Of a DNA stretch of 64,000 bases, positions 58,022 through 64,000 are shown one piece after another (the first letter of the stretch is position 1; each line of letters begins with the position of its first letter). Under the pieces are notes generated by a model. That model searched no databases, was not told where the DNA came from, and saw only the letters and a list, made by a program, of their open reading frames with translations. The position numbers and the translations under genes are program-made. This stretch comes from Metabacillus schmidteae (lineage in GTDB: Bacteria > Bacillota > Bacilli > Bacillales > Bacillaceae): assembly GCF_903166545.1 (NCBI RefSeq), contig NZ_CAESCH010000001.1, positions 62,001-126,000 on the forward strand, given 5' to 3'.

Positions 58022-59563
58022 TTATTTTAGAGAAGCTTTCAATTGCTGAACAAAGCGGTGAAACCCTTGTCGGCCAGCTTCATCCTGCTTGAATACACCT
58101 GCATGCTCTAAGATGGTTGCAAAAACATGTCCTACTTCTTTTAACAGAACATCATAAACATTTTTTTCGGTTAAATCCGGGTGTTTTTCATATACCTGTT
58201 TGGCCCATTCAACATGCTTGTTAATTTCTTCGTCTTTTTCAATCTCAGCTAAGCCATCAGCTTCAACAAGGAAAGCTGCTAGTTTTTTCAGCTCATCTAG
58301 TAATCTTCCCGGTAATACAGCTAACCCCATAACCTCAATTAAACCGATATTTTCTTTTTTAATATGATGAACCTCTTGATGTGGATGGAAAATTCCTAAT
58401 GGATGCTCATCATTTGTTCGGTTGTTTCTTAATACTAAATCAAGTTCAAAAAGCTTGCCCCTTCTTCTGGCAATCGGTGTGATTGTGTTATGTGGAGTTT
58501 CACCGGAAAATGCGTGTATGTCTACAGCTTCGTCACTATAGTTCTTCCATTCCTGTAAAATATCATCTGCTGCTTCCATTAAGTCTGCTTGATTTGTTCC
58601 TTGAAGACGCAGGACAGACATCGGCCATTTCACGATCGAGAAATCAATGGATGGATATTTGCTCACAGAAAATGTATGCATTTTTTCTGCAACCTCCATC
58701 GGAAATGTATGGTGTCCTCCCTGGAAATGGTCATGGCTTAAAATAGAGCCGCCAACAATCGGTAAATCTGCGTTTGATCCTAGGAAATAATGCGGATACT
58801 GCTCAACAAAATGCAGTAACTTTTTAAAAGTTTCCTTAGAAATTTTCATCGGCTTATGCTCACCGGCAAGAACAATGGCATGCTCATTGTAATACACATA
58901 TGGTGAAAACTGAAGAAACCACTGCTCATCATCTAATGTAACAGGGATTATGCGGTGATTTTGCCTTGCCGGGTGATCTATGCGACCTGCATATCCCACA
59001 TTCTCCTTACATAATAAACAAGAAGGATATTCACTTTTTTGCATGTTTCTCGCAGCTGCAATCGCGGCTGGATCTTTTTCAGGCTTTGACAAATTGATCG
59101 TCATTTGCAGGTCGCCATATTCTGTACCAACAAGCCATTTTTCATTTTTCGCAATCCGATCTGTACGAATATAATGAACATCCTGTGAGAAATGATAAAA
59201 CCATTCTGTCGCTTGTTTTGGTCCAGCCTGAAAAACAAGCTCATCAAATCGACGTATGATTTCTCCTTGTGATGGAACAAGACAGCCCATAATTTTCGTG
59301 TCCAGCAAATCACGGAATGTCACAGTGTTATCTTTGATAAGACCTTTTTCTGCTGCCCAATCCAGTATATTTTCTAAAATCGATACAGGAGATTCCAACT
59401 CTTCATCTTCGATTGTTACAGCCTTCGTATCAGAAAGCTGTAACACCTCTAAGATTTTATTTCGAGCTAAATCCACGTCCCAGATTGTGATGATTTCCTT
59501 TTTTAAAGCAAATTGAAGCAATCGTTCTATTTCTTTATCAATATGAATAGACACGGTATACAC
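58022..59563 (-). CDS. galT: Galactose-1-phosphate uridylyltransferase, class II
   Basis: 513 residues, the long Firmicute type. TEWFYHFSQDVHYIRTDRIAKN, SYPSCLLCKENVGYAGR (with the Cys pair), GGSILSHDHFQGGHHTFPME and TPHNTITPIARRR are characteristic. It exchanges UMP between UDP-glucose and galactose-1-phosphate. Last gene of galK-galE-galT; 191 bp after galE, with a family 1 hairpin repeat in the gap. Confidence 0.93.
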   Translation of the reverse strand: MYTVSIHIDKEIERLLQFALKKEIITIWDVDLARNKILEVLQLSDTKAVTIEDEELESPVSILENILDWAAEKGLIKDNTVTFRDLLDTKIMGCLVPSQGEIIRRFDELVFQAGPKQATEWFYHFSQDVHYIRTDRIAKNEKWLVGTEYGDLQMTINLSKPEKDPAAIAAARNMQKSEYPSCLLCKENVGYAGRIDHPARQNHRIIPVTLDDEQWFLQFSPYVYYNEHAIVLAGEHKPMKISKETFKKLLHFVEQYPHYFLGSNADLPIVGGSILSHDHFQGGHHTFPMEVAEKMHTFSVSKYPSIDFSIVKWPMSVLRLQGTNQADLMEAADDILQEWKNYSDEAVDIHAFSGETPHNTITPIARRRGKLFELDLVLRNNRTNDEHPLGIFHPHQEVHHIKKENIGLIEVMGLAVLPGRLLDELKKLAAFLVEADGLAEIEKDEEINKHVEWAKQVYEKHPDLTEKNVYDVLLKEVGHVFATILEHAGVFKQDEAGRQGFHRFVQQLKASLK

Positions 59564-59578
59564 CCTCTCGTCTTTTGA

Positions 59579-59702
59579 CCAAAAGCGTAAGCGCCTTGTT
59601 CAGCCCCGACAAGCATAAGACGATTTAGAATAGAAGGCGTTCTTTGCCTTCAATTCTAAATTGGCTAGACCCTAGAGGGGCTAGGCGCTGAAGCTGGATG
59701 TC
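59579..59702 (+). repeat. Hairpin repeat family 1, inside the gal operon
   Basis: Starts CCAAAAGCGTAAGCGCC, contains CATAAGACGATTTAGAAT paired with ATTCTAAATTGGCTA, ends GGCGCTGAAGCTGGATGTCG. It has the TTTAGAAT stem type and lies between galE and galT. Confidence 0.85.
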
Positions 59703-59754
59703 GAAGCGCTTAGCCAAAATTCATAAAAAATTTAGTATTTTAAACAACAAAAAT

Positions 59755-60744
59755 TTATTTTTGATAGCCTTTAGGATTCTTTTGGAACCAGTTCCACGCA
59801 CTTTCAATCATCGTGTGAAGATCAGCATATTTAGGCTTCCATCCTAGTTCCTTTATGGCTTTTTCGGATGATGCTATTAATACAGCAGGGTCTCCTGCAC
59901 GGCGTGGTGCTACTTCGGCAGGTATTGGATGACCTGTTACTTTACGAGCTGTTTCAATGACTTCTTTTACAGAAAAGCCGTTTCCATTGCCGAGATTATA
60001 CGTAGCACTTGTATTTTCTTTGCGCAGCTTTTCAATCGCCAAAATATGGGCATCGGCTAAGTCTGTTACATGGATATAATCTCTTATACATGTACCGTCT
60101 TCTGTTTTATAGTCATCACCAAAGATCATAATTTTCTCACGATCTCCTAATGCTACTTGTAAGATGATTGGAATTAAGTGTGTTTCCGGGTCATGATCTT
60201 CACCAAGTTTTCCTTTCATATGAGCACCTGCTACATTGAAATAGCGAAGCACAACATATTTTAACCCGTATGCTTGTTCACTCCACTTTAGCATTTTTTC
60301 AACCGCAAGCTTTGTTTCTCCATATGGATTTGTCGGAACAGTTGGATCCGTTTCAACGATCGGAATATTTTCTGCTTCACCATAAGTTGCAGCTGTTGAT
60401 GAAAAGACAATTTTCTTCACATTAAATTCTGTCATGACCTTTAAAAGGCACATTGTTCCGTACACATTATTTTCATAGTATTGCAGTGGTTTTTCAACAC
60501 TCTCACCAACTAATGAATCAGCAGCAAAGTGAATGACCGCTTCTATCTCATTTTCTTGAAAAACGCTTTTTAGAAAAGCTTCATCACGTAAGTCACCGTT
60601 GTAAAGTTTTGCTCCTTCTAAAACAGCTGGAAGATGTCCCTTTTGAAGATTATCAACCACCACTACCTCTTCATTACGATCTAGTAGCTCAGACACCGTG
60701 TGACTCCCAATATATCCTGCTCCACCACATACTAATACTGCCAT
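59755..60744 (-). CDS. galE: UDP-glucose 4-epimerase
   Basis: 329 residues, start [15 protein letters not shown] (GGAGG upstream). Short-chain dehydrogenase fold with GxxGxxG NAD site, catalytic YxxxK in [12 protein letters not shown], and the GalE region [36 protein letters not shown]. It interconverts UDP-galactose and UDP-glucose. It begins 15 bp after galK. Confidence 0.95.
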   Translation of the reverse strand: MAVLVCGGAGYIGSHTVSELLDRNEEVVVVDNLQKGHLPAVLEGAKLYNGDLRDEAFLKSVFQENEIEAVIHFAADSLVGESVEKPLQYYENNVYGTMCLLKVMTEFNVKKIVFSSTAATYGEAENIPIVETDPTVPTNPYGETKLAVEKMLKWSEQAYGLKYVVLRYFNVAGAHMKGKLGEDHDPETHLIPIILQVALGDREKIMIFGDDYKTEDGTCIRDYIHVTDLADAHILAIEKLRKENTSATYNLGNGNGFSVKEVIETARKVTGHPIPAEVAPRRAGDPAVLIASSEKAIKELGWKPKYADLHTMIESAWNWFQKNPKGYQK

Positions 60745-60759
60745 CTTTTCATCCTCCAC

Positions 60760-61935
60760 TTAATTCATTTTTATTTCTTTTGCTCCATCGCCAACATTCG
60801 CTACGTAAAAATCAGCCTCTAACCCTGTTTTTTCGTTATAACGCTTGCCTACTTCTCGAATAAATTCTTCGATTTTATCATTTTTTACAATTGATACTGT
60901 ACATCCTCCAAAGCCTGCACCTGTCATTCTTGAGCCAATTACACCATCTTGGCTAAGAGCTGCTTCTACTAATGTGTCTAATTCAAAACCAGTTACCTCA
61001 TAATCATCTCTTAACGATGTATGAGAATCACACATTAGCTGACCGAAGCTTTTAATATCACCTTGCTGCAGTTTTTCAACTGCTTGAATCGTTCGTGCAT
61101 TTTCATAAACAGCATGCTTTGCACGTTTTTGATCAAGTTCATTTTTGATTAGGTGACGATGACTTTCGAATTGCTCCGGTGTAAGGTCGCCAAGAGATTG
61201 AATCGAAATTTGAGTTTGTATTTGTGAAAGAGCACGTTCACATTCAGAGCGCCTTTCATTGTACTTTGAGTCCGCAAGTGCTCTGCGTTTATTTGTGTTT
61301 GCAATGACAAGAGATGCATCCTCAAGGACTATGGGGCTATATTGATAGTCAAGTGTTTGACAATTTAACAGAATTGCATTGTCTTCTCTTCCCATTCCTA
61401 TGGCAAATTGATCCATAATGCCACAGCTTACCCCAATAAACTCATTTTCTGCATGCTGACTCATTTTAACAAGATCAACACGACTAAACGTTGTTTCCAA
61501 TATTGATTGTAAAGCAACTGCTGTTACAAGTTCAATAGATGCTGAAGAAGATAAACCCGCACCATTTGGAATATTTCCGTAGAATAAAACATCCAATCCT
61601 GTTTCTACCTGAACACCTCGATCTGCGAACTCTTTTATGACTCCTTTAGGATAATTGGCCCAGTCATGTTCTTTTTCAAGCGCAAGTTGATCTTGAGTTG
61701 ATAATTCAATAATTCCTTTATCAGGGAAATTTACTGAATACAGACGGATAGACTTGTCATTTCTTGGTGCTACCAATGCGTATGTTCCAAATGTTAAAGC
61801 ACATGGAAACACATGACCGCCATTATAATCTGTATGTTCACCTATTAAATTCACTCTGCCCGGCGCAAAAAATGTGCGAACAGACTGATCTGTTTTGAAT
61901 ATTTGTTTAAACTGGTCTAGTAATTGATCTATCAT
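60760..61935 (-). CDS. galK: Galactokinase
   Basis: 391 residues. Signature APGRVNLIGEHTDYNGG near residue 25, GHMP ATP loop GLSSSASIELV near 132, VSCGIMDQFAIGMG and C-terminal GAGFGGCTVSIV. Phosphorylates galactose at C1. First gene of the operon; a cre-like site sits 34 bases upstream and an AraC-type regulator is divergent. Confidence 0.95.
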   Translation of the reverse strand: MIDQLLDQFKQIFKTDQSVRTFFAPGRVNLIGEHTDYNGGHVFPCALTFGTYALVAPRNDKSIRLYSVNFPDKGIIELSTQDQLALEKEHDWANYPKGVIKEFADRGVQVETGLDVLFYGNIPNGAGLSSSASIELVTAVALQSILETTFSRVDLVKMSQHAENEFIGVSCGIMDQFAIGMGREDNAILLNCQTLDYQYSPIVLEDASLVIANTNKRRALADSKYNERRSECERALSQIQTQISIQSLGDLTPEQFESHRHLIKNELDQKRAKHAVYENARTIQAVEKLQQGDIKSFGQLMCDSHTSLRDDYEVTGFELDTLVEAALSQDGVIGSRMTGAGFGGCTVSIVKNDKIEEFIREVGKRYNEKTGLEADFYVANVGDGAKEIKMN

Positions 61936-61969
61936 TGAAAATCACCCTTCATCTCGCATTTTTGGTTTG

Positions 61970-61983
61970 TGATAGCGTTATCT
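61970..61983. promoter_or_regulatory. cre-like site in the gal promoter region
   Basis: TGATAGCGTTATCT matches TGWAANCGNTNWCA at 12 of 14 positions and is nearly palindromic. It could be a CcpA site or a LacI-family operator. Confidence 0.55.
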
Positions 61984-62167
61984 TTATTGTAAGTTTCAAT
62001 TTTTCATTGAACAATGGTAAAATTATTTTATTAATTAGCACTTTTTTGCTTAGAATAAGCTTTTATATACAAGGATTTTAACTATATCAAACACTATTCT
62101 GATTAATACATAAGTCTTTTTTTGCTCAGTTTAGATAAAAAGGGTAAGAAAGGGGGATTTTTTTGCT

Positions 62168-63022
62168 ATGGAAAAGAAAAAAGGAGCCATTGTCTTTCGT
62201 TTTAATGAGCCACATGTGAACAGTGTTGCTCAAATTTGGTCTGTTGGTTGGGATGAGCAAGCTTCATCCATTTACTCTTGGAGCGGAACGGAGAGAAAGG
62301 ATCAAGATAAATACATCTTTCAATATACGTTATCTGGACATGGTGAAATCAATATTGATGGTAAGGTACATCAATTAAAAGCAGGTCATGCATTTATTGT
62401 CAGCAGCCCCAGCAATTATCATTATTATTTACCAGAACATTCATCGAAATGGGAATTTCTCTATTTAACCCTATACGGAAATGAAGCAAGACGCTGCTGG
62501 GAGCATGTAAAGAAATCAGACAACCAGGTTATCCGATTTCACCCGGAATCAACACTCATTAAGTTTCTTAAGCAAATTTACGATGATTCTATCGAGAAAA
62601 AAATAACAAATGCCTATCACGGATCAAGCATCGCCTATCAATTTCTAATGGAATTGTCTTTATCATTAAAAACAGTTGATAAATATATGGAGGATTGGTC
62701 AGAGGGAGTCATAAGCGCCGTATTATTCGCTAAAAACTATTACCAGGATGACATTGGAGCTGAAGAAATGGCAGAGGCTTCAAAATTATCAAAGTATCAT
62801 TTCACTAGACTATTTAAAGAAGAAACTGGAACAACTCCTATTCAATATTTAACAAATATCCGACTGCAAAAGGCCATCGAGCTTTTGCAGCATACTAAAT
62901 ACACGGTTGATGAAATCGCGCAATTAGTCGGTTATAAAAATGCTAACTACCTAAACAAGATTACACGCAAACTCACTGGGAAATCACCAGGTGAAATTAG
63001 GCAAGAGAGACATACTGTTTAG
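62168..63022 (+). CDS. AraC family regulator of the gal operon
   Basis: 284 residues. N-terminal cupin (YTLSGHGEINIDGKVHQLKAGHAFIV) and C-terminal double HTH: GAEEMAEASKLSKYHFTRLFKEETG and TVDEIAQLVGYKNANYLNKITRK, ending TGKSPGEIR. Sugar-sensing activators have this layout. It is divergent from galK with 232 bp between them, so it probably activates galKET. RBS AAAGGGGG. Confidence 0.88.
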   Translation: MEKKKGAIVFRFNEPHVNSVAQIWSVGWDEQASSIYSWSGTERKDQDKYIFQYTLSGHGEINIDGKVHQLKAGHAFIVSSPSNYHYYLPEHSSKWEFLYLTLYGNEARRCWEHVKKSDNQVIRFHPESTLIKFLKQIYDDSIEKKITNAYHGSSIAYQFLMELSLSLKTVDKYMEDWSEGVISAVLFAKNYYQDDIGAEEMAEASKLSKYHFTRLFKEETGTTPIQYLTNIRLQKAIELLQHTKYTVDEIAQLVGYKNANYLNKITRKLTGKSPGEIRQERHTV

Positions 63023-63095
63023 GTTTGAATCAAATGTTGTCTCTTGCAAAATTTATTCCTTTTCCCTGATATTAACCTTTTGGGCAAAAAATAAC

Positions 63096-63114
63096 CCCCA
63101 GTAAACCACTGGGG
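63096..63114. terminator. Terminator between the AraC gene and ribU
   Basis: CCCCAGT and ACTGGGG arms between convergent genes; T-rich on the minus strand (TTATTTTTTG). Confidence 0.8.
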
Positions 63115-63129
63115 ACGATCATATTTCTT

Positions 63130-63690
63130 TTATGCAAATTTCGCCATCCAACTTTTAAGTCGGACAAATACCAATACAAACAAAGTTGACATTAGGACAC
63201 CTTTTACTACGTTAAACGGTAATATCGCAGGTATAACTAAATTGCGCATATCAGGTGCCTGCATGAAGTAGGTATATGCCGGAAGTATAAATAAATAGTT
63301 TAATATACTCATAACAATCGCCATTGAAAGTGTTCCAACCGCCAGGGCAATCATTATCCCTTTTCTTGTTTCCATTCTTTTATATACATAATACGTAGGT
63401 AAAATAAAGACAACTCCTGCTAAGAAGTTTGCAATGTGACCAACAGGCACTCCAGTTGGGCTCCCCATCATTAAGAAATTAATAATATTTTTAATTAAAA
63501 CGACTAAGACACCTGCCAATGGACCAAACATAACAGTTGCAAGTAGCGCAGGAATGTCACTAAAATCAATGAATAAAAAGGTGGGAAATAGTGGTAACGG
63601 AAAAACTAAAAGCATTAATAAATACGATATACTGCTAAGCATTGCAACTGATGCCATTGTTCTTACACTAAATTTTTCTGTTCTAATCAT
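63130..63690 (-). CDS. ribU: Riboflavin ECF transporter substrate-binding protein
   Basis: 186 residues, six membrane helices. Matches RibU/YpaA: FPTFLFIDFSDIPALLATVMFG, FGPLAGVLVVLIKNIINFLM, GVPVGHIANFLAGVVF and PFNVVKGVLMS. It captures riboflavin and works with the shared EcfAA'T energising module. Preceded by a complete FMN riboswitch and terminator, which identify the vitamin. Confidence 0.94.
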   Translation of the reverse strand: MIRTEKFSVRTMASVAMLSSISYLLMLLVFPLPLFPTFLFIDFSDIPALLATVMFGPLAGVLVVLIKNIINFLMMGSPTGVPVGHIANFLAGVVFILPTYYVYKRMETRKGIMIALAVGTLSMAIVMSILNYLFILPAYTYFMQAPDMRNLVIPAILPFNVVKGVLMSTLFVLVFVRLKSWMAKFA

Positions 63691-63765
63691 TTGTATCTCT
63701 CCTCCATTGATCCATCGCGTTTGGAAGAGGTGTTCGCAAAGTAAGATACCTTATGTTGATAACGT

Positions 63766-63800
63766 ATAAAAAACTCCCTCACAAATGTATGAGGGAGTTT
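63766..63800 (-). terminator. Riboswitch-controlled terminator upstream of ribU
   Basis: AAACTCCCTCA and TGAGGGAGTTT arms followed by TTTT on the minus strand, between the FMN aptamer and the ribU start. It is the expression platform: it forms when FMN is bound. Confidence 0.9.
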
Positions 63801-63855
63801 ACGAAGGCATCCTAAATAAACGTTCATCAAGTCATTTTTTGAACGTTAGCTGAAC

Positions 63856-63985
63856 CTCCATCTTCTCCCATCCAGACTATACTGTCGGCTTTGGAATTGC
63901 ACCAAATCCTGCCTAAAAGGCTCGCGGGCTTAAAGAAAATCTCTTATTACCGCCGATCGGGAATTTCACCCTGCCCCGAAGATAG
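63856..63985 (-). ncRNA. FMN riboswitch (RFN element)
   Basis: On the minus strand the conserved RFN blocks appear in order: CTTCGGGGCAGGGTGAAATT, CCCGATCGGCGGTAAT, AAGCCCGCGAGCC, AGGATTTGGTGCAATTCC, AAAGCCGACAGTATAGTCTG and GATGGGAGAAG. It binds FMN and turns off ribU by transcription termination. It ends just inside the right edge of the window. Confidence 0.95.
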
Positions 63986-64000
63986 ATCATTATTTTGTTT

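Overview
The window is a chromosomal segment from a low-GC, endospore-forming Bacillaceae bacterium, close to Bacillus/Metabacillus but clearly not B. subtilis itself. The evidence is the sporulation genes (spo0F, rsfA, gerQ, the pbpG-type penicillin-binding protein), strong AGGAGG ribosome-binding sites, and gene order. From about 8.8 kb to 57 kb the genes follow the B. subtilis tdk-rpmE-rho-murAB-fbaA-spo0F-ywjG-pyrG-rpoE-fad-ywjE-ywjD-argS-ywiB-speB-speE-pbpG-ywhD-ywhC-ywgA-ywfO-rsfA-lipL-pta-hemQ-gerQ-ywdK-ywdI-ung-ywdF order as I remember it. Most genes are on the minus strand.

Region 1 (1-8.8 kb) is accessory and eroded. It holds intact genes (CPBP membrane protease with a small membrane partner, two alpha/beta hydrolases, a FusB-type EF-G-binding protein, a pentapeptide-repeat protein, a TetR regulator) mixed with at least six broken genes: two GNAT acetyltransferases, a transposase N-terminus, a PaaX-like regulator, a LysR C-terminus and a thymidine kinase cut off before its catalytic Glu. 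The conserved synteny breaks inside tdk, so this looks like a rearrangement scar.

Region 2 (9-21 kb) carries core genes: rpmE, rho, murAB, fbaA, spo0F (with a readable sigma-H promoter and 0A boxes), ywjG, a coiled-coil protein of unknown function, an orphan LacI regulator, pyrG (with the CTP-sensing GGGCTC start and attenuator hairpin) and rpoE. glpX and transaldolase, expected here by comparison with B. subtilis, are absent.

Region 3 (21-32 kb) is a seven-gene acyl-CoA operon: fadF, thiolase, 3-hydroxyacyl-CoA dehydrogenase, two acyl-CoA dehydrogenases, a TetR regulator and fused isobutyryl-CoA mutase (icmF). Together they would link fatty-acid/branched acyl-CoA beta-oxidation to B12-dependent isomerisation. 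A FadR-like box and a cre-like box are visible.

Region 4 (32-58 kb) holds housekeeping and spore genes: cardiolipin synthase, UV endonuclease, argS, spermidine synthesis (speE-speB), pbpG, ywhD/ywhC, ywgA/ywfO, rsfA, lipL, aldehyde dehydrogenase, pta, hemQ, gerQ, ung and a sigma-B-type stress gene.

Region 5 (58-64 kb) contains the Leloir operon galK-galE-galT with a divergent AraC-type regulator and a cre-like site, then ribU behind a complete FMN riboswitch and terminator.

The most unusual content is intergenic. Several families of small hairpin repeats occur: a 115-185 bp family whose stem sequences covary between copies, one copy nested inside another repeat, and one tandem triplication; a 131 bp family; a related family with covarying stems; a 50-55 bp family; and two arrays of 20-21 bp degenerate tandem repeats. 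I see no tRNA, rRNA, CRISPR array, prophage or intact insertion sequence.
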